From NCBI GenBank assembly GCA_944391835.1, contig CALXVA010000004.1, positions 1-53,582 of the forward strand: 53,582 nt of DNA, in the 5' to 3' direction. Under the pieces are notes generated by a model, which was not told the origin of the DNA, did no database searches, and worked only from the letters and a program-made list of their open reading frames with translations. Positions 46,054-53,582 of this stretch are shown in pieces. Source of the DNA: an uncultured Clostridia bacterium. GTDB taxonomy: Bacteria > Bacillota > Clostridia > TANB77 > CAG-508. A program made the position numbers and the translations under genes. How positions within the stretch are numbered: position 1 is the first letter of the stretch; every line of letters begins with the position of its first letter.

Positions 46054-46782
46054 ATGGAGGAAAATAACGAAGAACAAAAAGTAACTAACACTGGAGATGT
46101 AAAAACAGAAGTAAAAGAACCAGCAAATGAAGCAAAAGCAGAAACAAGCGAAACTGTTAAAAGTTCTAACGTAAAGAAAGATTATACTGCAAGTAAAAAC
46201 TTTTTTAAAAATTTCTTTAAAACACCTTATGATGAAATAAAGAAAGTAGCTGAATCACCTAAATCATATTTTATAATAATATTAGTTGCATTTATTGCAT
46301 GGGTTGTAGCTAATCTTATAGATGGAATTATAGGAATTGCTGATAGTGCTCTTAGAAGTCTATATCCAGATATAATTACATACTTTAAATATTCTTTAGG
46401 TAGAATAGGAAATTTGTTTGTATCTATACTAGCTCCTGCGGTAATAATTGCTGTAATTGCTTTAATTATTTTCTTATTTATGAAAAATAAAAATAAGAAA
46501 AAAGGCTATATGACTATTGCTAGCACTTTAATTGTATCATACATACCAGTAATCTCAGCAAGCATTATTTCTTTATTAGGAAATATAAATACAACAGTTG
46601 CAAAACTTACAAGTACATATTCAAGTTTTTGTTCTGTTATTACAGCTGTGTTAACTTATTTTGCTATTAAGGCATTATATGGTGAAGAAAATGATAACAA
46701 AGCTACAATAACATATTTAATTACTATGGGTATATACTTCGGTTTTGTATTTATTTTAAAAATATTTGGACTTTATATTTAA
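46054..46782 (+). CDS. Yip1-domain-like membrane protein
   Basis: 242 aa. The first ~50 residues are a charged, disordered tail; five helices follow (about 75 to 242). The segment KNFFKTPYDEIKKVAESPKSYFIIILVAFIAWVVANLID resembles the entrance to bacterial Yip1/YIPF-like domains. No function is known. ATG at 46054 follows AAAGGATGTG. It ends in a strong hairpin. Confidence 0.6.
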   Translation: MEENNEEQKVTNTGDVKTEVKEPANEAKAETSETVKSSNVKKDYTASKNFFKNFFKTPYDEIKKVAESPKSYFIIILVAFIAWVVANLIDGIIGIADSALRSLYPDIITYFKYSLGRIGNLFVSILAPAVIIAVIALIIFLFMKNKNKKKGYMTIASTLIVSYIPVISASIISLLGNINTTVAKLTSTYSSFCSVITAVLTYFAIKALYGEENDNKATITYLITMGIYFGFVFILKIFGLYI

Positions 46783-46787
46783 TTTAT

Positions 46788-46829
46788 CGTGGACAAAAGG
46801 GACTACTGCCTTTTGTCCACGGTTTTTTT
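46788..46829 (+). terminator. Strong 13-bp hairpin terminator
   Basis: CGTGGACAAAAGG/CCTTTTGTCCACG with an 8-nt loop and seven Ts, right after the Yip1-like stop. A related hairpin follows 50 bp later. Confidence 0.9.
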
Positions 46830-46858
46830 AGTTATTATACGATTATTCCAAATTAAGA

Positions 46859-46897
46859 CGTGGACAAATAGGAGTGTCCCTTTTGTCCACAGTTTTA
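46859..46897. repeat. Second GTGGACAAA hairpin
   Basis: GTGGACAAA/TTTGTCCAC around a 13-nt interior. It shares the outer stem with the previous terminator, so the pair looks like a duplicated palindrome rather than one terminator. Confidence 0.65.
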
Positions 46898-46950
46898 ATA
46901 TTTTTAATAATATTGTGAAATAATTAAAATATTAGCATAAAATATTGAAG

Positions 46951-46979
46951 TTGATATAAAATAATGATAAAATTATGAT
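46951..46979 (+). promoter_or_regulatory. Promoter of the toxin-antitoxin pair
   Basis: TTGATA (46951-46956), 17-bp spacer, TATGAT (46974-46979), 25 bp before the antitoxin ATG. The antitoxin likely represses here. Confidence 0.55.
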
Positions 46980-47004
46980 AGTAGAGTTTTAAGGAGGTGT
47001 CAAC

Positions 47005-47295
47005 ATGATTAATATTAGACCAGTATCAGATTTAAGAAATAAATATCCAGAAATAGAAGAATTAGTTTTAAAAGAAGATGAGGCAGTTTATTTAACAAAA
47101 AATGGATATGGTTCTATGGTAGTAATGAGTTTGGAAAAATATTCAAAATTAATGAGTGATGCAGAATATAATGAGTATATTGAAAATGCACTAGATGAAG
47201 CTGATAGAGAAGCAGAAAATCCAAATACAAAATATTATACGCATGAAGAAGTTTTCGGAAAAATAAGGAGGAAGATTAATGGAGAAAAAATATAA
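47005..47295 (+). CDS. Phd/YefM-type antitoxin
   Basis: 96 aa. The N-terminal DNA-binding half (MINIRPVSDLRNKYPEIEELV...VYLTKNGYGSMVVMSLEKY) is typical of Phd/YefM antitoxins; the acidic C-terminus should bind the toxin. AAGGAGGTG precedes the ATG. It overlaps the toxin start by 17 bp, the usual translational coupling. Confidence 0.9.
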   Translation: MINIRPVSDLRNKYPEIEELVLKEDEAVYLTKNGYGSMVVMSLEKYSKLMSDAEYNEYIENALDEADREAENPNTKYYTHEEVFGKIRRKINGEKI

Positions 47296-47590
47296 AATAA
47301 AATATCTTCCTTTATTTTATAAAGATTTAAACCAAATTACTGATTATATTATGTATAAATTAAATAATGAAATAGCAGCCAATAATTTTGTTAATGAATT
47401 AGAAAATGAAATAAACAAAAGAGCATATAGTCCAGATGCTTATGAAAAACATATATCAGCTAAAAAAAGACAATATACATATTATAAAATTTATGTAAAA
47501 AATTATATTGTATTTTATACTGTAAAGGGTGATACTATGGAAGTTAGAAGAATTTTGTATTCAAGAAGAAATTTTGATAAATTAGTCTAA
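47279..47590 (+). CDS. RelE/ParE-superfamily toxin
   Basis: 103 aa. KYLPLFYKDLNQITDYIMYKLNNEIAANNFVNEL and the end YYKIYVKNYIVFYTVKGDTMEVRRILYSRRNFDKLV are the compact RelE/ParE fold. The closing pattern of basic residues (RRILYSRRNF) is consistent with an mRNA interferase or gyrase-type toxin; sequence alone does not separate these. AAGGAGGAAG lies just upstream of the ATG at 47279. Confidence 0.9.
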   Translation: MEKKYKIKYLPLFYKDLNQITDYIMYKLNNEIAANNFVNELENEINKRAYSPDAYEKHISAKKRQYTYYKIYVKNYIVFYTVKGDTMEVRRILYSRRNFDKLV

Positions 47591-47701
47591 AAACAGAAGA
47601 TTTATAATGGTAAAGAGTTAAGCTTTTATGCTAAAAGAAGATATAATTTAAAATATAAAAATTATATCTTCTTTTTATATTAAAAGAGTGTGTCCACACT
47701 T

Positions 47702-48628
47702 TTACAGTACTGCCCCTAGCACTAATATTCCTATATTATCCCTATATATTTGGTCAAATTGTGAAATAGGCAAAGGATTCTCTCCCAAACCTGCTTCTAT
47801 AGTGTATCCTGGTCTATTATATTCTTGAATAAACCAATCTTTAAATCCTGCGTACGCAGATTCTGGAGGAGTTATGTCTAATGTATAGCCACTCGCTTCT
47901 GAAAATCTTCTTCCTATTTCTTCTGAGTATGGTGGCAAATAATCTGAATATTTCCAATAAATTACTTTACCTTGTGTATGATATGCTAATATTAGTCTAA
48001 AATTATGGACTAGTGTAAAGTTATATATAGCTAATGCCTCTGGCTCCGTTAATGGCCCTTCTCCCACAAAGTCTCTAGGCGCTGGCATTGTATACCCTTG
48101 CGCAAATTTTATTCTTCTTGCATTTAGCCATCCTGCTGGAAATTGTAAGTTTAAATCCACACCATTGAAGTTTGCTTTCCAACCAGAAGGGAATGGAATA
48201 TTCGGAAAGTTTAATGAAATATCTTTAAACTGATTATATCTTCCTGTATTTTCTGGTATTACACCTGTTACTAAATCCACACCATCTGGATTTACCATAG
48301 GCACTATATAAATAGACGTATTATTAAATAATTCTCTTGTATTATAGCCATATATAAATCCATTTTGCTCATAACTTCTTGCATAATCCTCTACAAATTT
48401 CATAAGTACAACAGAAGTTATCCACTCATTTGCGTGAAACGAAGCACTATACATCACTTCTTTTGCACCAACACCTAATCTAATATATGGTATTGGTTTT
48501 CCCAAAACACTATACCCTATGTTGCCGAAACTTAAAAAATTATATCTCTTTTTTAACTGTTCTACATTATTTTGCAATATACACGATGAATATGCTATGT
48601 TTGTAGGCACAATTATATTATCTTCCAT
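47702..48628 (-). CDS. M14-family zinc carboxypeptidase
   Basis: 308 aa. A short LysM-like N-terminal piece (VEQLKKRYNFLSFGNIGYSVLGKPI) leads into an M14 domain. The zinc ligands are H65 and E68 in FHANEW and a His near 217 in AYHTQGK; the catalytic Glu is about 278 in YTIEAGLGE. Relatives include gamma-D-glutamyl-diamino acid endopeptidases that cut peptidoglycan peptides. There is no signal peptide, so it may act in the cytoplasm or be released otherwise. AGGTGAT lies before the ATG. Confidence 0.88.
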   Translation of the reverse strand: MEDNIIVPTNIAYSSCILQNNVEQLKKRYNFLSFGNIGYSVLGKPIPYIRLGVGAKEVMYSASFHANEWITSVVLMKFVEDYARSYEQNGFIYGYNTRELFNNTSIYIVPMVNPDGVDLVTGVIPENTGRYNQFKDISLNFPNIPFPSGWKANFNGVDLNLQFPAGWLNARRIKFAQGYTMPAPRDFVGEGPLTEPEALAIYNFTLVHNFRLILAYHTQGKVIYWKYSDYLPPYSEEIGRRFSEASGYTLDITPPESAYAGFKDWFIQEYNRPGYTIEAGLGENPLPISQFDQIYRDNIGILVLGAVL

Positions 48629-48701
48629 AAAAAATCACCTATTATATAGTATGCTCTAAAATTTATTTTGCTATAATTATGTAAATTTATTTATAAAATT
48701 A

Positions 48702-48730
48702 TTGAAAAATTTTTTTGTATATAGTATAAT
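48702..48730 (+). promoter_or_regulatory. Promoter of the 48889 gene
   Basis: TTGAAA (48702-48707), 17-bp spacer, perfect TATAAT (48725-48730). The transcript would have a ~150-nt leader in which I saw no known riboswitch. Confidence 0.6.
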
Positions 48731-48888
48731 GGGGTAAGTTTAGTGTAAACTAATTTATTCCATTATTTTTATTCTAATATTTTTATGTTTTATTTTTTAC
48801 TATTTATTAAGAATAGTTTCATTAGTACGTTCCCTAACTTCAGGTAATTCTTATGAAATTTTTAATTTATAAAGGAGCTGATATAATT

Positions 48889-49563
48889 TTGAATTTTTTT
48901 AATGATTTAGAAAAAAATAATAAATTTGATAAAGGACTTTTAGGTGGTATACAAGACTTCATAGAAGATTTGGCAAACTCTCTAAAAAACTCTTCTACTA
49001 ATCGTGATGAAGATATTGTTACTCAAATTTTATCAAATAATAAAGTAACACTCGCTACAGAAAACAGTATTTTTAAGGCACGCGAAAATGCAATACATAA
49101 TTATGCAATTCAAACTGAAAGTGACGGTCCTTTATATTATGTATACAATAAAGTTAAAGATTCAGACAATTATAGAGTAATAGAAATAGATGGTGAATCT
49201 GAAAAAATGCTTACTGTTAGTAAAGAAAATCTTCCTACTGGTGCAACAGTTAACAGTTGCATAAGAAAAAATGGTGATGATTTTGTTCTGGATACTGATG
49301 CTACAAAGTCTATTTCAGATGCTATAAATAATGATGCTAAAACCATTATTGAAGAGCAGAATCAAAAATTAGCAGATTACAGAAAAGATGGACATATTTA
49401 TTTAGTAACAGAAGATACAAATAATAGAATTTTTTTGTATGATACTACAAGTAAGCCCGAATTTGAAATTGAGGAAATAGATTTTCCAGAAGAGCTTAGG
49501 GCTGTAGCAACTGAGGGGAAAAAATTTATTTTTACAAATGGTTCGTACGAGTTATATGAATAA
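48889..49563 (+). CDS. Hypothetical soluble protein
   Basis: About 225 aa. I chose TTG at 48889, which is 11 nt from AAAGGAG; a frame from 48853 has no ribosome site. The N-terminus is helical (FNDLEKNNKFDKGLLGGIQDFIEDLANSL). The middle and end look beta-rich (YYVYNKVKDSDNYRVIEID; FTNGSYELYE). No signal, membrane or known domain is apparent. It is monocistronic between an M14 gene and a nuclease, converging with the latter. Confidence 0.6.
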   Translation: MNFFNDLEKNNKFDKGLLGGIQDFIEDLANSLKNSSTNRDEDIVTQILSNNKVTLATENSIFKARENAIHNYAIQTESDGPLYYVYNKVKDSDNYRVIEIDGESEKMLTVSKENLPTGATVNSCIRKNGDDFVLDTDATKSISDAINNDAKTIIEEQNQKLADYRKDGHIYLVTEDTNNRIFLYDTTSKPEFEIEEIDFPEELRAVATEGKKFIFTNGSYELYE

Positions 49564-49566
49564 AAA

Positions 49567-49593
49567 ATGAATATGCACTTTTTCATACATATT
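49567..49593. terminator. Convergent-gene hairpin
   Basis: ATGAATATG/CATATTCAT with a loop of about 9-12 nt lies between the convergent 48889 and nuclease genes. T-runs are weak. Confidence 0.5.
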
Positions 49594-49604
49594 CATCATT
49601 TATT

Positions 49605-50375
49605 CTATTCCTCTCTACTCTCCCCTGTTGCGTAATCTATTATAATTCCCGGTTGCACATTATAGCAGTACACATTAAAGCATACTCCTTCCCCATCATC
49701 TTCTATTGATTGTGCCTCTAATTGTACACCACTAGCCACAAGATTATCGTCTTCAAATATTGGCGTTACTCTATATAATACGTGATTTCTTGTTTCTTTA
49801 ATGTATTCAGCAATCTCATTTTCAAATGGAAGCATACCTTCCGTATTCATATATCTTGTGCCTGTTATAAGATTTTTTTCATTTGCATTTTCAGCTGTTA
49901 ACTGATACCCAATTAAATGACATCTATTATACAAATATCCACCATCTACAATATCATACTCTTTATTTATCCAGCCTGTTGGCTCTACACTTGAAATGCT
50001 TTCTCTTTCTTCATCTGCATCTGGCATTAAATTTAATCCTATTTTTGCCATTGCAACTCCACATCTTCCTAACGAATCAAGGTCACTATAGCTTTCAAAC
50101 TCTTCGCTATTTAATTCCTCTTTTGTAAATTCTGGTTTATTGTTGTTTAAAATAACATAAGGGCTTGAATCATACTCCGGTATACTTGCTAAGTCTTCAG
50201 CCGATACTGCATAAGTTACTTCATTATTAGTAACTTGCTGGGCCACATCAGAGTTTAAATTGCCAACAACTTGCTCAGCTAACTCCGGACTAAAATATCC
50301 TACAATTACAACTAAAATTGCAACGATTAAACCATATATAATTTTATTTGTTTTATTTTGTTTTCTTCTACTCAT
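49605..50375 (-). CDS. EndA-like DNA/RNA non-specific endonuclease
   Basis: 256 aa. One N-terminal transmembrane helix (about 12-31) anchors it at the outer face. The beta-beta-alpha-Me active site is YLYNRCHLIGYQL (the streptococcal DNA-entry nuclease pattern in which DRGH becomes NRCH), with the metal-binding Asn in NLITGTRYMN. Such proteins cut extracellular DNA during uptake, or for nutrition or biofilm removal. Together with ComEA it suggests some DNA-uptake capacity. The start has a GAGGGA site nearby. Confidence 0.9.
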   Translation of the reverse strand: MSRRKQNKTNKIIYGLIVAILVVIVGYFSPELAEQVVGNLNSDVAQQVTNNEVTYAVSAEDLASIPEYDSSPYVILNNNKPEFTKEELNSEEFESYSDLDSLGRCGVAMAKIGLNLMPDADEERESISSVEPTGWINKEYDIVDGGYLYNRCHLIGYQLTAENANEKNLITGTRYMNTEGMLPFENEIAEYIKETRNHVLYRVTPIFEDDNLVASGVQLEAQSIEDDGEGVCFNVYCYNVQPGIIIDYATGESREE

Positions 50376-50423
50376 TTTATCCCTCTTCTGTTCATTTTTT
50401 TATTGTATAGGAAGAATCGAAGA

Positions 50424-50509
50424 TTTTTGCTATACAACAAGGTTAAGTTTCCTTGGGCCGTGCGTATTTGCGAAGTAAAACTCACATGTAGCGAAGCCAC
50501 TTTTCTTAT
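50424..50509. repeat. 86-bp dispersed repeat, copy 2
   Basis: Same orientation and length as 3972-4057. It lies upstream of the nuclease gene and is followed after 58 bp by a terminal-repeat fragment of the family 1 miniature element. Confidence 0.8.
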
Positions 50510-50567
50510 AAAATATCATACAAAACTAAAGATTTCAAGAATTTTAGAATTTTTTCGCTGTAATTTG

Positions 50568-50631
50568 GTTACTAGATAATGGTTTTTACAAAATAATATA
50601 TAATACAAACTCTAGGTAATATGTATATTTA
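50568..50631. mobile_element. Miniature element, family 1, terminal-repeat fragment
   Basis: GTTACTAGATAATGGTTTTT through CTAGGTAATATGTATATTTA matches one inverted terminal repeat of the 33150 element. The central part and other end are missing. Confidence 0.75.
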
Positions 50632-50688
50632 TTATTTATTAGCAAACATACATTGTTTGCTTTTGTAAATTGTAATACTATAATATTC

Positions 50689-51567
50689 TTATAATCTAAC
50701 CTCTATTACAAGCACATTTTTAACATAATCTGCAGAAATACTTCCCCCATTAAGCTCAACTAATTGTTTAGCAATAGATAGCCCTATTCCTGTCGATTCT
50801 TTTGCATTTTCTACAGAAAAATATCTATCAAAAATCTTTTGTACAGTTGTTGCATCTAGTGATGTAGCTTTATTAGAAAAAATTATTTCCCCATCATTTT
50901 TTAATTCTACTTTAAAGTTTCCGTTACTATACTTTACTACATTTGAAAAAATATTTTCAAATACTCTAATCATAGATGCTTTATTTAATTCTTTTTCTAC
51001 TTTTTCTTTGCAAATTAGTACTTCTGGTACAATATCTTTTTCTTTAAAAATAGGATAATATGATGCTAAAACCTCTTCTAACAATTCATTCAAATAGCAT
51101 TTTTCTTTAGTTAATACCATATCCGTATCTAAGATTTTGGCAAAATCAAATAATTGCTCTGTTAATTCTGTTAGTTCTTCCGTTTTTCTATTTATTACAG
51201 ATATGTATTTTCTGCCATTTTGCGTTAAAGATTCTTCTTTTAGTAATTCTATATAACCTTTTATTGCAGTAAGTGGAGTTCGCAAATCGTGTGATACATT
51301 GGTTATATTTCTTTTTAATTCTTGGTTTCCATATTCATATTGTAATTTTTGTTTTCGCATTTCTTTAAGTTCTTTATTTAAGAAAATAGCTAATTTTTTA
51401 ACACTTGCATCTGATATTAGTATTAAATTGTTTGTATCTGTGTTTAGTATATTTTCTACTGATTTTTGTATTTCTTTAATTGACTTTTTAATACTACATA
51501 TTTTTAGTATTAAAGTTATACAAATTAAAAGTAAAATGCTAAAAGTTACATATAACCAATTGCTCAC
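50689..51567 (-). CDS. Sensor histidine kinase
   Basis: 292 aa, GTG start after GGAGG. One N-terminal transmembrane helix (about 3-23) without a sizeable external domain precedes a linker and the H-box NVSHDLRTPLTAIKGY (~91), N-box (RVFENIFSNVVKYS) and G-box (GIGLSIAKQLVELNGG). This intramembrane-like type usually works with a response regulator and an adjacent ABC exporter for antimicrobial resistance. The ABC genes are upstream on the same strand, but no response regulator is visible in the window. Confidence 0.88.
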   Translation of the reverse strand: MSNWLYVTFSILLLICITLILKICSIKKSIKEIQKSVENILNTDTNNLILISDASVKKLAIFLNKELKEMRKQKLQYEYGNQELKRNITNVSHDLRTPLTAIKGYIELLKEESLTQNGRKYISVINRKTEELTELTEQLFDFAKILDTDMVLTKEKCYLNELLEEVLASYYPIFKEKDIVPEVLICKEKVEKELNKASMIRVFENIFSNVVKYSNGNFKVELKNDGEIIFSNKATSLDATTVQKIFDRYFSVENAKESTGIGLSIAKQLVELNGGSISADYVKNVLVIEVRL

Positions 51568-51617
51568 GTTTTCCTCCTATTTTCTTATTTTATACAATGT
51601 TTTATTTACAATTTAAG

Positions 51618-51826
51618 TGTTACTGGATAATGGTGCTTTATAAAATCTAGGCACTATATATGTTTTAAATTTTGTTTGAGCGCTTAAGGTGGGGACCGAC
51701 AAGTTTACAAACTGTTATGCGAAAAGATTTTGAGCATATACAGTTTGTACGATGTTGGGGGCCGAAAACAAACATTTAAAACATACATAGTGCTTAGATA
51801 AAGAAAAACACTACTTTTTAGTAACA
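51618..51826. mobile_element. Miniature inverted-repeat element, family 2
   Basis: 209 bp with imperfect terminal inverted repeats of about 60 bp (TGTTACT...GCACTATATATGTTTTAAA at the left; complementary on the right). Flanking TTTAAG occurs on both sides (51612-51617 and 51827-51832), a probable 6-bp target duplication. The centre contains ACAAACTGT and ACAGTTTGT, which also pair. No ORF. It splits the ABC permease from the kinase. Confidence 0.75.
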
Positions 51827-51940
51827 TTTAAGTTGATATTTTTGCTACTTCTTCCACATTTTAAACAGTATTGTAGTATAATGGTTAACCTTAGTGCTTC
51901 TTCTTTTGTTATAGATAATCAATTTATCTCGATTTGTATT

Positions 51941-52750
51941 TTATTTAAGTTGTTTTTTAGAAAAAACATATATTCCTAATGCACTTATTACTATTATTAG
52001 TACTCCAGAATAAAAAGGCATTTCATTTATATATTCATTATCATTTCCAATTACTTCATAAGCTTGACTTTCTGGGTTTAATAAATACATTGCTTTAATT
52101 AAATTGTATTTAACCTCTCCCCCGTAATTCTCGTTTGGGTATTCTTTATATCCAATAATCACTCCATTATTATCTATTATAGAATGTTTTACTGTTGGTG
52201 CAGAACTTCTTAATGCCGATTCTGTAGCTATGTTTATTATAAATAACGCAATAAAGCCAAGTGTGCATATTGTGGTTGCTACGGTTATGTCCGAACATAC
52301 CATAGCTATAAAATTATATATAGAGCAGAAAGCTATAATTATTAAAGTAGTATTTAGCATTCTTAGCCCAAATTCCGATAGTGGCATTTGCACATTTCCT
52401 ATTGTTTGAGTCCCTATTATCAGTACTATTGCTATGTAAATTAACTCACAAAGTAATGATACTACTATACTAATAATAAGATTAGATAAATAAATATTTG
52501 CTCTACTATGACCTACTATTAGCTTGTTTCTTATAAGCCCCTCTGCATGTTCTTTTCCTACAAAAATACTAACAAAAATTGCAACCATAAGTCCTATAAA
52601 ATATAAATAATCATTTATGATACTATCTAGCTTAGATACTTTTAACATTGTTAACACATATGTTGCTACTAATATACTAACTATTATGAAACCCCAAAAT
52701 AATTTTTCCTTTTTTAGTCTATATAGTCCTGCTCTCAATAACTTACTCAT
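51941..52750 (-). CDS. ABC-2-type permease
   Basis: 269 aa, six helices, pairing with the upstream ATPase. EGLIRNKLIVGHSRANIYLSNLI is a typical ABC-2 first cytoplasmic loop. A likely extracytoplasmic stretch (about 180-235) is soluble. The ATG at 52750 follows GGAGG and overlaps the ATPase stop by 8 bp. The family exports antimicrobials or peptides, for example lantibiotic-type compounds; the specific substrate is not known. Confidence 0.85.
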   Translation of the reverse strand: MSKLLRAGLYRLKKEKLFWGFIIVSILVATYVLTMLKVSKLDSIINDYLYFIGLMVAIFVSIFVGKEHAEGLIRNKLIVGHSRANIYLSNLIISIVVSLLCELIYIAIVLIIGTQTIGNVQMPLSEFGLRMLNTTLIIIAFCSIYNFIAMVCSDITVATTICTLGFIALFIINIATESALRSSAPTVKHSIIDNNGVIIGYKEYPNENYGGEVKYNLIKAMYLLNPESQAYEVIGNDNEYINEMPFYSGVLIIVISALGIYVFSKKQLK

Positions 52751-53582
52751 TGTTTGCACCTCCTATCAAGTTTAAATAATAATTTTCTAACGATTCGCCT
52801 TTTTCTGCAAAGTCCTTTACATTGCAAGCTCTTTTAGAAAGTGAAATAACAAGTTCAGTTACGTTTACTTTTTCAAATATGTCTATTTTTTTATCTGAAA
52901 TAACTTTATATTGTATATTATTTTCTTCTAAATATTTAACACACTCCTCTAAATTATCTACACTTATTTGTGTTCGTATTTTAAAGTTTTGCTCTAACTC
53001 CTTACTGCTAATTTCTTTAACTATTCTATGCTCGTTTATAAAACCATAGCAAGTTGCTATTTTAGATAATTCATCTAAATAATGGCTAGATATTAAAAAA
53101 GTAATTCCTTTTTCTTTATTAAGCTTTAAAATAAGTTCCCTTATTTCTATAATTCCCTCTGGGTCTAAGCCATTTATGGGTTCGTCCAAAATAAGTATAT
53201 CTGGATTTCCTGCTAAAGCAATTGCTAGTCCTAACCTTTGCTTCATGCCTAAAGAAAAATTTTTAGCGAGTTTCCTACCTGTATCATCTAATCTTACAAG
53301 CTTAAGTAATTCCTTTATATGTTCATAATTGGGATACCCTATAACTTTGTACTGCTCAATCAAATTTTCTTCTGCCGTCATCCCTAAGCATATTGATGGC
53401 TTTTCTATAATTGCACCTATTCTTTTTCTTGTTTCTGTAATCTTCCTTTCTTTATTCGATACTCCATAAATTGAATATGTTCCTGATGTTGGAGTTTGCA
53501 ATCCACAAAGTACTCTAATTAGTGTAGTTTTTCCTGCTCCATTTTTTCCAATAAGTCCATAAATAGCACCTTTTGGCACGTG
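52743..53582 (-). CDS. ABC transporter ATP-binding protein (5' end outside window)
   Basis: About 279 residues plus more beyond the right edge. The frame is open to the last base: HVPKGAIYGLIGKNGAGKTTLIR holds Walker A. The signature is FSLGMKQRLGLAIALAGNP, Walker B is DILILDEPINGLDPEG, and the H-loop is SSHYLDELS. A BcrA-like C-terminal region follows. It energises the permease encoded immediately downstream. Confidence 0.92.
   Translation of the reverse strand, partial: HVPKGAIYGLIGKNGAGKTTLIRVLCGLQTPTSGTYSIYGVSNKERKITETRKRIGAIIEKPSICLGMTAEENLIEQYKVIGYPNYEHIKELLKLVRLDDTGRKLAKNFSLGMKQRLGLAIALAGNPDILILDEPINGLDPEGIIEIRELILKLNKEKGITFLISSHYLDELSKIATCYGFINEHRIVKEISSKELEQNFKIRTQISVDNLEECVKYLEENNIQYKVISDKKIDIFEKVNVTELVISLSKRACNVKDFAEKGESLENYYLNLIGGANNE

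Overview
The window is about 53.6 kb of very AT-rich DNA with short intergenic gaps and strong AGGAGG-type ribosome binding sites. The genes point to an anaerobic low-GC Firmicute, most likely an uncultured gut Clostridia: an oxygen-sensitive class III ribonucleotide reductase, LytR-CpsA-Psr, CvpA and DUF5711 envelope genes, ComEA, a DacA-type carboxypeptidase and a GldA/F/G-like ABC system. No species is claimed.

Layout. Positions 1-6472 hold the end of a dGTPase-like gene, nrdG and nrdD, a Crp/Fnr regulator with an apparent frameshift, tspO and a DUF2207 membrane protein. An initiator tRNA-fMet (6713-6788) is the integration site of a ~20.5 kb integrative mobilizable element (about 6785-27249). 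Its parts are a tyrosine integrase and small excisionase-like protein, a set of hypothetical genes including a tandem JAB-like protein, a three-gene XRE/unknown/PLD operon, a candidate structured RNA with a Spo0A_C-like gene, a PLD-helicase plus adenine methylase pair, a HEPN-like/CBS protein, a MobV relaxase and an oriT with a recognisable nick sequence. The distal end carries an imperfect copy of the tRNA 3' end followed by what is probably the original tRNA terminator. From 27363 to the end is ordinary chromosome: comEA, dacA, lcp, cvpA, a DUF5711 gene, ykvI-like, the gld-like ABC operon, a TMEM165/GDT1 transporter, tRNA-Arg, glycosyltransferases, an M18 aminopeptidase, a toxin-antitoxin pair, an M14 carboxypeptidase, an EndA-like nuclease, a histidine kinase and an ABC exporter cut by the window edge.

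Most unusual observation. Reading every gene by eye, I found no in-frame CGG codon in the intact genes (roughly 14,000 codons). The only in-frame CGGs are in three genes, and each sits exactly where the protein leaves its family's pattern: the Crp/Fnr regulator (3469), the glycine-rich tail of the DUF2207 protein (4643-4645 and two further sites in succession) and the end of the TMEM165 protein (38546). In all of them, skipping the C of CGG, so that C-GGN is read as glycine, restores the expected sequence. This suggests that CGG is unassigned here and acts as a +1 frameshift (or quadruplet) site. Artefactual C insertions remain the main alternative.

Other structure not explained by genes: a miniature inverted-repeat element with one full copy and two partial copies, a second such element with a 6-bp flanking duplication, an 86-bp repeat present twice 46 kb apart, several strong palindromes, and a candidate ~75-nt small RNA with its own promoter and terminator.
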